64,000 bases of DNA from NCBI RefSeq assembly GCF_013363995.1, contig NZ_JABWGO010000001.1, forward strand, positions 2,117,222-2,181,221, in the 5' to 3' direction. The notes beneath the pieces are model-generated. The model had not been told where the DNA came from, searched no databases, and worked only from the letters and a program-made list of their open reading frames with translations. The translations under genes were made by a program, and so were the position numbers. Positions 19,261-26,401 of this stretch are shown piece after piece. Source of the DNA: Nonomuraea rhodomycinica. Lineage in GTDB: Bacteria; Actinomycetota; Actinomycetes; Streptosporangiales; Streptosporangiaceae. How positions within the stretch are numbered: the stretch's first letter is position 1; each line of letters begins with the position of its first letter.

Positions 19261-19276
19261 TCGAACAGCCGTTCGG
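19261..19276. promoter_or_regulatory. LexA (SOS) box in the recA promoter
   Basis: TCGAACAGCCGTTCGG contains the palindrome CGAAC-N4-GTTCG, the Gram-positive/actinobacterial SOS box. It lies directly upstream of a -10-like TACCAT (19278-19283), so bound LexA would block RNA polymerase until DNA damage. Confidence 0.88.
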
Positions 19277-19391
19277 CTACCATGGAGAACGCCGGGGACT
19301 CCGCCTCCCCGACACCCCGCAGAAAATGTCGGTGGCAGGCCGTAGCTTTCACTCGACTGAATCGGACCACGACCCTTCAGGGGGAGCTCCC

Positions 19392-20489
19392 ATGGCTATC
19401 AACGACCGCGAGAAGGCCCTCGAGACCGCCCTCGCCCAGATCGAGCGGCAGTTCGGCAAGGGCTCCGTCATGCGCCTCGGCGATGACGCCAGGGCTCCCA
19501 TCGAGGTGATCCCCACCGGCTCCATCTCCCTCGACGTGGCGCTGGGCATCGGGGGTCTGCCCCGTGGCCGCATCGTCGAGATCTACGGTCCGGAGTCGTC
19601 CGGCAAGACCACGATCGCCCTGCACGCGGTGGCCAACGCGCAGCGGGCGGGCGGCATCGCGGCGTTCATCGACGCCGAGCACGCGCTCGACCCCGAGTAC
19701 GCCAAGAAGCTGGGCGTCGACACCGACGCGCTGCTCGTCTCCCAGCCCGACACCGGTGAGCAGGCGCTCGAGATCGCCGACATGCTGATCCGGTCCGGCG
19801 CCGTCGACATCATCGTCATCGACTCGGTGGCCGCGCTGGTGCCCAAGGCCGAGATCGAGGGCGAGATGGGCGACAGCCACGTGGGCCTGCAGGCCCGCCT
19901 CATGTCGCAGGCCCTGCGCAAGGTCGCCGGCGCCCTCAACAGCACCGGCACCACCGCCATCTTCATCAACCAGCTGCGCGAGAAGATCGGCGTCATGTTC
20001 GGCTCGCCCGAGACCACGACCGGTGGTAAGGCGCTCAAGTTCTACGCCTCGGTCCGCATGGACATCCGCCGCATCGAGACCCTCAAGGACGGCACGGAGG
20101 CGGTCGGCAACCGCACCCGCGTCAAGGTCGTGAAGAACAAGATGGCCCCGCCCTTCCGGGTGGCCGACTTCGACATCCTGTACGGCGTGGGCATCTCCCG
20201 CGAGGGCGGCCTGATCGACATGGGCGTCGAGCACGGCTTCGTCCGCAAGTCCGGCGCCTGGTACACCTACGAGGGCGACCAGCTCGGCCAGGGCAAGGAG
20301 AACGCGCGCAACTTCCTGAAGAACCACCCCGACATGGCCAACGAGATCGAGAAGAAGATCAAGGACAAGCTGGGTGTGGGCCCGCGCCTCGACGCCCCCG
20401 CCGAGGCCGCCCCGCCGGCGCCGCCCGCCCCCGCCTCCACGGGCCGCGGCTCGAAGGCCGCCGCCACGCCGAAGCCCGGTGACGTCTGA
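19392..20489 (+). CDS. recA: Recombinase RecA
   Basis: A 365-residue strand-exchange protein and LexA co-protease. Walker A GPESSGKT is at 66-73, followed by the conserved [11 protein letters not shown] and the L1/L2 regions ([26 protein letters not shown]). The C-terminal ~40 residues are Ala/Pro-rich as in other actinobacteria. The ATG at 19392 follows GGGGGAG. It is controlled by the LexA box about 115 bp upstream and followed by recX after 43 bp. Identity is certain. Confidence 0.98.
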   Translation: MAINDREKALETALAQIERQFGKGSVMRLGDDARAPIEVIPTGSISLDVALGIGGLPRGRIVEIYGPESSGKTTIALHAVANAQRAGGIAAFIDAEHALDPEYAKKLGVDTDALLVSQPDTGEQALEIADMLIRSGAVDIIVIDSVAALVPKAEIEGEMGDSHVGLQARLMSQALRKVAGALNSTGTTAIFINQLREKIGVMFGSPETTTGGKALKFYASVRMDIRRIETLKDGTEAVGNRTRVKVVKNKMAPPFRVADFDILYGVGISREGGLIDMGVEHGFVRKSGAWYTYEGDQLGQGKENARNFLKNHPDMANEIEKKIKDKLGVGPRLDAPAEAAPPAPPAPASTGRGSKAAATPKPGDV

Positions 20490-20532
20490 TCGGTCATCCC
20501 CCCATGAGTGAACACCGGCCATCGGCGGCGCC

Positions 20533-23178
20533 ATGAGCGGCGACGACCAGGCGCCCCACGATCGCGACTGGGGCGCCTGGCCAGACCTCCCGTCCTCCCC
20601 CACCGACCGCAAGGGCCGACGCGGCCGACGCGATTCGGCGGCCGGCGCGGGGGCGGGCTCAGGCTCGGGCGCGACATCCGATTCGACGCGTTCCGGCCTG
20701 CCGTCCGGCTCCCGATCGAGCTCGTCGTCGGGCTTCCGTTCCCGGCGCCGATCGGGCGCGGGCTGGAACCAGAGCCAGGACGGACGGAACGCCCGAAGGC
20801 GAGGCGCCGCGTCCGAGGATGGCACGGGCGCTCCGCGGGGCCAGGCGTGGGGTGACGCGCGCGACCAGAACCGGCGTGACGAGGAGCGGCGCGGTCAGGC
20901 GCCTCACGCCTCACCGTCCGTGGACGGCTGGCCGTCCTTGGCCGAGTGGCAGGAACAACGCGCCCAGCGCGCGGCCTCCCCCACCCCAGATCCCCACCAG
21001 GAAGATCGGGAACATCCCCAGCACGAAGAGCCCTCCCACCCCCCGAAGCAGCCCAGCACCGCAGGCGACCTGACCGTCCTCTCCAGCGCATCAGACCAGA
21101 CCGAACGCACCCACGACAGCGGCGCCCGCCGATCCCCCACCCTCTCCTGGGACGCCCAACCATCCCCGGGCATCGGCCCGTCGTGGGCAATCGCCGGCTC
21201 GGAGCCTGCGTGGGATCCGGAGTCCCAGGCCCCCCAGCCCTCCTGGGCGACGGAGTCATCGTGGGCACCCGAGGCTTCGAAGCCTGCATGGGAGCCAGGG
21301 TCACAGACCGCCCAGCCCTCCTGGGAAGCCGAGTCGTCGCGGACGTCCGGGCCGTCGAAGCCTGCGTGGAAACTGGAACGGCGAGACGCTCAGCCTGCCA
21401 GGGGAAGCCGGCCTTCGTCGGCGAGCGCGCCGTCGGGGTTCTCCTGGGAGCCGGAGCCGCAGGAGGCTCACCCGTTCTGGGAGAGCACACCGTCGCAGGC
21501 AGCCGCCCCGTCCGGGTTCTCCTGGGAGCCGGAGCCGCAGGAGGCTCACCCGTTCTGGGAGAGCGCACCCGTCCCGGCCACCGATCCCTCGAAGCCCGCG
21601 CCGGGAGCGGAGCCGCAGGACGCCCAGCACTCTCGTGGAAGTGAACTGTCGTCGTCGGAGACCGAGCCCTCGCAATTCTCCTGGGAGCCGACCTCGCAGG
21701 ACACTCACCCGTTCTGGGCAGACGCGCCATCGTCGGCTGCCGACCCCTCGCCCTCTTCCTCGGTACCGGAGCCGCGGGACGCTCACCCCTCTCGCCAGGC
21801 CGAGCCGTCACGTGACGAGGAGCCGTCCTCGGCTGCCGGACGTTCCGAGGAGGCCAAGGCTCCCTCGGAGGGGAAGCCGCTCCTCGACACCCACGACTCT
21901 TCCGGCCCCGCGCCGTCCGCTCCCGAGATGACCGCGGTCATCGACCACCCGGCGAACGGGGAATCCCGCTGGGGCAGCGAACCCGCCGCCGGCCGAGAGT
22001 CCCCTGCAGCCGGAGAGCCCAGCACGAGCGGAACGCCCATCACAGACCAGGCGTCCATCGTCGCCCGCGACTCCGCCACGAGCCGAGGACACACCGCCGG
22101 CCCGGACCGCGCCACCAGCGAAGACCCCACCACAGACCCGGACCGCACCGCCAGCGAAGATCCGACCACAGACCCGGACCGCGCCACGAACGAAGACCCG
22201 ACCAGAGACCCCGACGGCACCACCAACGAAGGCCCCACTGCAAACCGGGAGCCCACCACCACCGGGGACCCCACCGCAAGCGGGCAATCCACCTCAAACG
22301 GAGAACCCGCTGCAGGCAAGGAAGCCTCCATCAGTCAGCAGCAACCCACAGCCGCAGAAGCGACGGCGAGTGCCGAGGCCAGCACGAGCGAGAGGCCCAT
22401 CGCAGGTCCGCAAGAGTCCTCCGCTGACTGGGCGCCGTGGTTCGCGCGGTCCGAGACAGAAGGTGGAACCGCCGCGGCGAGCCCCGAAACGCCCTCGGAT
22501 GAGTGGGCCGGTGACAGCGGGGACGACAGCACAGCCGGGCCCCGCGCCAAGGGACGAGGGCGCCGGTCCGGGAAGGGGCGTTCCCGGGACGGCCGTGGAG
22601 GGCGTGGCAGGCGGTCCTCGGGGGCGGACCGGGGGTGGTTGCCGGACGGACCCGACGAGGGCACACCCGCGGCAGCCGCACCACCGGCCGACCCCGAGGC
22701 GGTGGCACGAGCCATCTGCCTGCGGTTGCTCACGATGGCGCCCAAGACGCGCGCTCAGCTCGCCGAGGCACTGCGCAAACGTGACGTACCCGACGAAGCG
22801 GCGCAGGCGGTGCTCGACCGGTTCTCCGAGCTGGGCCTGATCAACGACGAGGCGTTCGCCGAAGCCTGGGTCGACTCGCGTCACCACGGTCGCGGCCTCG
22901 CCAAGCGCGCCCTGGCCGCCGAACTGCGCCACCGCGGCGTCGACTCCGAGACGGTGAACGAGGCTGTGGAGCGGCTCGACCCCGACCAGGAGGCCGAGAC
23001 GGCCCGCCGCCTCGTGGACCGCAAGCTCGCCTCCACCCGCAACCTCGACCCCCAGACGCGCACCCGCCGCCTCGCCGGCATGCTGGCCCGGAAGGGCTAC
23101 CCCTCCGGCCTCGCCTTCCGCGTCATCAAGGAGGCGCTGGAGCAGGAGGGCGTGGAGGTGGAGGACGACTATCCCTAG
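20533..23178 (+). CDS. recX: RecX with a ~718-residue disordered, repeat-bearing N-terminal extension
   Basis: The C-terminal 163 residues (719-881) are a normal RecX: CLRLLTMAPKTRAQLAEALR, then LGLINDEAFAEAWV and a final KGYPSGLAFRVIKEAL. RecX binds RecA filaments and restrains them. Known RecX proteins are about 150-270 residues, so the 718-residue extension is the odd part. It is Ser/Pro/Glu/Ala-rich and holds degenerate Trp-containing repeats (about 210-430, including two identical-cored 26-residue units at 301-326 and 327-352), then five 12-residue units of the ATSEDPTTDPDR type (527-586), then a Gly/Arg basic stretch before the RecX core. The frame is intact throughout with typical codon bias. 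ATG 20533 is 43 bp after recA; no clear ribosome-binding site is seen. Confidence 0.9.
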   Translation: MSGDDQAPHDRDWGAWPDLPSSPTDRKGRRGRRDSAAGAGAGSGSGATSDSTRSGLPSGSRSSSSSGFRSRRRSGAGWNQSQDGRNARRRGAASEDGTGAPRGQAWGDARDQNRRDEERRGQAPHASPSVDGWPSLAEWQEQRAQRAASPTPDPHQEDREHPQHEEPSHPPKQPSTAGDLTVLSSASDQTERTHDSGARRSPTLSWDAQPSPGIGPSWAIAGSEPAWDPESQAPQPSWATESSWAPEASKPAWEPGSQTAQPSWEAESSRTSGPSKPAWKLERRDAQPARGSRPSSASAPSGFSWEPEPQEAHPFWESTPSQAAAPSGFSWEPEPQEAHPFWESAPVPATDPSKPAPGAEPQDAQHSRGSELSSSETEPSQFSWEPTSQDTHPFWADAPSSAADPSPSSSVPEPRDAHPSRQAEPSRDEEPSSAAGRSEEAKAPSEGKPLLDTHDSSGPAPSAPEMTAVIDHPANGESRWGSEPAAGRESPAAGEPSTSGTPITDQASIVARDSATSRGHTAGPDRATSEDPTTDPDRTASEDPTTDPDRATNEDPTRDPDGTTNEGPTANREPTTTGDPTASGQSTSNGEPAAGKEASISQQQPTAAEATASAEASTSERPIAGPQESSADWAPWFARSETEGGTAAASPETPSDEWAGDSGDDSTAGPRAKGRGRRSGKGRSRDGRGGRGRRSSGADRGWLPDGPDEGTPAAAAPPADPEAVARAICLRLLTMAPKTRAQLAEALRKRDVPDEAAQAVLDRFSELGLINDEAFAEAWVDSRHHGRGLAKRALAAELRHRGVDSETVNEAVERLDPDQEAETARRLVDRKLASTRNLDPQTRTRRLAGMLARKGYPSGLAFRVIKEALEQEGVEVEDDYP
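21436..21564 (+). repeat. 78-bp direct repeat inside recX
   Basis: Two copies, starting at 21436 and 21514, share 51 identical bases encoding GFSWEPEPQEAHPFWES. They form the best conserved pair in a series of degenerate units across about 21,160-21,830. Confidence 0.85.
22111..22290 (+). repeat. 36-bp repeats inside recX
   Basis: Five in-frame units of 12 residues (ATSEDPTTDPDR, TASEDPTTDPDR, ATNEDPTRDPDG, then two more divergent) make an acidic Thr/Asp/Pro spacer in the RecX extension. Confidence 0.8.
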
Positions 23179-23779
23179 AGGGATGACTGCTCCCGGAGGG
23201 GAGTCTTCTCCGCGGACGACCCCGTGAGGATGACTCACGTGAGGACGCGGCCCCCCGTGTGGGCCGCCCCGTGTGAGGGCTCCCGTGTCCCTCGGCCCTG
23301 CGTGGAGGGCCCCGTTGTGAGGGGCGCCGGGTGAGGGGCTCCGGGTGAGGGGCTCGGGGCGAAGGGCCCTGCACGGCTCCCATGTGAAGCGGCCTTCGTG
23401 GGTGCCCATGTGAAGGGGCATCCGGTGGGGGACTGTGTCCTGCGTGAAGGGGCCTCCGTGAGTGCTCATGGGAAGGGGCATCCGGTGGGGGCACTGTGCC
23501 CCGCGTGAAGGGGCCTCCGTGAGTGCTCATGGGAAGGGGCATCCTTGGGGGACTGTGTCCTGCGTGAAGGGGCCCGCTTGTGAAGGGGCCTATGAGTTGC
23601 CCGTGTGAAGCGGCATGCCTCTTCGCGCGCCGGGGGCGTGGGGAACTGGGAAGGGGCCCGCGTGAACGGCCCTGCGCGAGCCCGCGCGAGAAGGGGCTCG
23701 TGTGGACGGCTCCCTTGTGGGCGCAGTCTCTGTGTAGCGCAGCGCCTCGCCCGCAGGGACATCGGCCGGGCGTCGCAGG
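23179..23779. other. Non-coding G-rich region between recX and the carboxylate-amine ligase gene
   Basis: About 600 bp between converging genes. It is built from variations of GTGAAGGGGC and GTGAGG and contains the 60-bp tandem repeat listed separately. Minus-strand open frames here only translate the repeat and are not credible genes. A small ATCCCTAGAGGGAT inverted repeat overlaps the recX stop and could be part of its terminator. Confidence 0.6.
23403..23578. repeat. 60/61-bp tandem repeat, three copies
   Basis: Units begin TGCCCATGTGAAGGGGCATC (23403), TGCTCATGGGAAGGGGCATC (about 23463) and the same again (about 23524). Each continues with GGACTGTG..C(T/C)GCGTGAAGGGGCC. Spacing between matching points is 60 and 61 bases. 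Weaker related copies extend upstream to about 23,240. Confidence 0.85.
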
Positions 23780-24865
23780 TCAGGCGGTCGTCGCCCGGAT
23801 CAGGTCGTCCACCACTCTGGTGAGGTCTCCGGTGGTCGCGTGGGTGCGGAGTTGGCGGGTGGCGCCCGAGCCTCTCCGGAGCAGCCGGCCGAGGCCGTCC
23901 TGGACGAGTTCCAGGTCACCGGACTCGGCCAGCGCGGCCCGTACATGGTTCAGGAGGCGGCAGGCCAGTACGGGCGCGGGAACCAGGATGCCGGTACGCA
24001 GGTCCAGGCTGTCGCCGGCGAGTCCGTCGCGCGCGGCGCGCCAGTACGCGGCCCGCAGCACCTCCGGCGGCACGGGCAGTCCCCGGTCGCCGCCGGACAC
24101 GTCGCGCAGGGCCGTCACGACGAGGGCGCGCACCAGGCCGGCCAGGGTGGCGCTGTCGCCCACGTCCAGCGGCACGTCCGTGACGCGCACCTCGACGGTC
24201 GGCAGCCGGGGCGACGGGCGCACGTCCCAGAACACCGTGCGCCGGTCCATCAGCGCCCCCGACTCCGTCAGCGCTTCCAGCGTCTGCTCGTAGGCGGCGT
24301 AGGACGGGAAGTACGGCGGGGCGCCCGAGACGGGCCAGCGGCCCCAGCTGATCACCCGCCAGGAGGCGTAACCCGTGTCGCGGCCCGCGAAGAACGGCGA
24401 GTTGGCGGCCAGCGCGATCAGCGTGGGCAGCCAGGGCCGAAAATGGTTGGCCACGTAGACGGCGTGCTCGTCGTCCGGCACGTCCACGTGGACGTGGAGG
24501 GCGCAGATGCTGATCTCGTCCTGGAGGGCGCGGTAGAGCTCACGGCCGTGCTCGTAACGGACGTCGTCGCCGAGCGGGGGCCGGGCGACGTCGCCGAGGA
24601 CGGGGCTGCCGCTGGCCATCACGGACAGGCCGCACGACCGCGCCGCCCCCGCCACGTCCTTGCGGGTCAGGCGCAGGTCGGTGGCCAGCGCGTCCAGATC
24701 GGACGTCGGCGCCGTGCGGGCCTCCACCTGGAAACGGGTGATCTCCTGGTCGACGTCGAGCATCCCGGAGGCTCTGGCCAGGACCTCGGCCGCCCGGGGA
24801 ACCACCTGACGGGTGCGCGGGTCGACGACGAGGTACTCTTCCTCGATCCCGATCAGCAGAGCCAT
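23780..24865 (-). CDS. Carboxylate-amine ligase, YbdK/GCS2 family
   Basis: A 361-residue ATP-dependent ligase of the glutamate-cysteine-ligase type 2 family. It has the hallmark start LIGIEEEYLVVD, then ITRFQVEARTAPT, and CALHVHVDVPDDEHA in the substrate region. Members join a carboxylate (often glutamate) to an amine or cysteine; the true substrate is often not glutathione precursors, so I give no gene symbol. The ATG at 24865 overlaps AGGTGG just upstream; the GTG at 24871 lies within that ribosome-binding sequence. It converges with recX across the repeat region. Confidence 0.88.
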   Translation of the reverse strand: MALLIGIEEEYLVVDPRTRQVVPRAAEVLARASGMLDVDQEITRFQVEARTAPTSDLDALATDLRLTRKDVAGAARSCGLSVMASGSPVLGDVARPPLGDDVRYEHGRELYRALQDEISICALHVHVDVPDDEHAVYVANHFRPWLPTLIALAANSPFFAGRDTGYASWRVISWGRWPVSGAPPYFPSYAAYEQTLEALTESGALMDRRTVFWDVRPSPRLPTVEVRVTDVPLDVGDSATLAGLVRALVVTALRDVSGGDRGLPVPPEVLRAAYWRAARDGLAGDSLDLRTGILVPAPVLACRLLNHVRAALAESGDLELVQDGLGRLLRRGSGATRQLRTHATTGDLTRVVDDLIRATTA

Positions 24866-24949
24866 GACCACCTCACAGCGCGTTCAGGGAACCACCTCCG
24901 TACCGTTCTTTTGTGATTTGTGCCCGTTGGTGCGCCCGAGCGAACCGCT

Positions 24950-25843
24950 TCACGGATCTTCGCCGCCGTTCGCGCGACCGGCCTCGGCCGCGGGGTCCTC
25001 TGGCGGTTCAGTGCTCCCGGCGTGAAGCACGAGGCCGCCGTCGTTCGCGGGCCGGAACCCGAGTCCGCGGAGCTCGGGGTCGCCGATCGCGGTGACCACG
25101 CGCACGGCGCCGGCCTCGACGACCTCGCGGACCGCGACGCGCATCAGCGCCTGGCGTACCTCTGACGGGACGCCGGGCAGGATGTGCGCCACGTCGAGAC
25201 GGGCGATGGTGTGCCGTTCGTCCTCCCAGGATGCGGCCGCATGACCGACATGAGGTTCCCCACGGGCGTTGTCGGCGTAGGCCTGAAGCCAGCACGCGAG
25301 CCTGGCCTCGGCGATCAGCTGTCGGGGGATGGTGACGTCCATCCCCGCCTCGGCCAGCCAGCTGCCAGGCTCGGCCGCATGCGGGGAGCGCGATGCCGAC
25401 CGCGATCTCCGAATGGCGTAGGCGCCCTCTCGGACGGAGAGGACGACGTCGTCGCCGTAAGGGACCGGACTGATGGAGAACCCGGCCGGCCAGGGGTCCG
25501 GAGCATCGCCGGTGTCCAACAGGACGTAGCCCTCCCGGACCGTCCGGCGGCTCCGGCGAACCAGTCCGGTGTCGAGTTCCTCCATGAGGAGAGATTCGAC
25601 GTCCGCGGCCCATTCCTCGACCGAGGTCACCGGCAGGCCGGTCCACGGACTCTTCGGCGCTGCCGGAAACCCGACCTCGACGGCGTAGACGGTCGGGTCT
25701 CGCCGCCAGCGGAAGGTCACCGACATGGCGTCGGGCTCTGCCACGACGTCGACGGCGGAGTACCCCGTCGTCACAGCGCCCGGACGTAGCAAGCGCGTCC
25801 TGACCGCTTCGAGAACCGCCTGCCGGCCCCACTCAGTCGTCAC
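24950..25843 (-). CDS. Hypothetical protein, 297 residues
   Basis: I do not recognise a named family. The product is soluble with alternating hydrophobic strands (VEVGFPAAP, GYVLLDTGD, VVLSVREGAYAI) and a C-terminal segment, VREVVEAGAVRVVTAIGDPELRGLGF, which recalls the end of a GNAT acetyltransferase. That resemblance is weak and no acetyl-CoA loop is clear. It starts at GTG 25843 with GGGAG about ten bases upstream. Third-position bias supports a real gene. Its neighbours give no functional clue. Confidence 0.6.
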   Translation of the reverse strand: MTTEWGRQAVLEAVRTRLLRPGAVTTGYSAVDVVAEPDAMSVTFRWRRDPTVYAVEVGFPAAPKSPWTGLPVTSVEEWAADVESLLMEELDTGLVRRSRRTVREGYVLLDTGDAPDPWPAGFSISPVPYGDDVVLSVREGAYAIRRSRSASRSPHAAEPGSWLAEAGMDVTIPRQLIAEARLACWLQAYADNARGEPHVGHAAASWEDERHTIARLDVAHILPGVPSEVRQALMRVAVREVVEAGAVRVVTAIGDPELRGLGFRPANDGGLVLHAGSTEPPEDPAAEAGRANGGEDP

Positions 25844-25900
25844 ATGTCCAGACTCCCACGCTCGCCGCCTGGCTGGATCGGCTCCCGTCGATGACGACGG

Positions 25901-26284
25901 TCATGCCGCTGCCGGCTCGCGCAGCGTCCGCAGCGCCTTGGACCAGGCGACGACCTCGTCGAGCAGTTCCGTCAGGGTGGCCTCCTGGTGCGGGCCGGGC
26001 GTGATCACGCCGGGCTCGGCGGGGTCGGTGAGCTCGAAGTCGGTGAACGCTGACAGCGCCACCTGGGCGCGCACGTTGGCCGCGCCGACCTCGGTCATGA
26101 CCTGACGCAGGTGCTCGACCGCGCGTACGCCGCCGTGCACGCCGTGGCTGACGAATCCGGCCGCCTTGTCGGCCCGCTCGGCGTACAGGAAGTCGACGGC
26201 GTTCTTCAGGGCGGCGGGGGCGGAGTGGTTGCCGTGGGCGCCGCGCCCACCGAGATGGGGACGACCCCGGCCACGCCGCTCGCA
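25901..26284 (-). pseudogene. 5'-truncated NADPH-dependent FMN reductase remnant
   Basis: The frame from 26234 down to 25901 encodes GNHSAPAALKNAVDFLYAER, then AAGFVSHGVHGGVRAVEHLR and a normal C-terminus. These are the second half of the NADPH-dependent FMN/chromate reductase family, whose usual motif reads YNHS.PgaLKNAiDFLY. The first ~100 residues, including the FMN-binding GSTRPGR loop, are missing. The frame is closed by a TGA at 26285-26287 with no start codon before the homologous part. The sequence upstream is the promoter of the next, oppositely oriented gene, so the 5' half was probably lost by deletion. Confidence 0.75.
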
Positions 26285-26345
26285 TCACCCGCTTACTCTT
26301 GTGCGGGTCCGGCGGTCGTGGAAGACTCCCGAGCGGACATAACTG

Positions 26346-26364
26346 TTAACAATCTTTCCAGTAA
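26346..26364. promoter_or_regulatory. Operator-like element upstream of the dimethylformamidase-like gene
   Basis: TTAACAATCTTTCCAGTAA resembles elements before both ROK regulator genes (30375-30394 and 36499-36518, read on the minus strand): a (C/T)AACAA part, a CTTT(C/T) part and TAA/TTAG. It also overlaps the palindrome TGTTAACA (26344-26351). Confidence 0.45.
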
Positions 26365-26401
26365 GCCTCCCGTCCCCCTTCCCGAGGGAGCCTCGAACCG
26401 C

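Larger units (their letters stand above)
18958..19391. other. recA upstream region (434 bp)
   Basis: No gene is supported here. The stretch holds a run of 20-bp GC-rich tandem repeats (19140-19199), a LexA box (19261-19276), a likely -10 TACCAT at 19278-19283 and a 108-base leader before the recA ribosome-binding site GGGGGAG (19380-19386). Confidence 0.6.

Noticed and set aside
23403..23578. CRISPR array
   Set aside because: The units are contiguous, 60-61 bp, without unique spacers, and no cas gene is near.
22294..23762. Minus-strand frames over the recX 3' end and the 60-bp repeats
   Set aside because: They merely translate the tandem repeat (His/Pro/Arg-rich cycles) and the antisense of recX.
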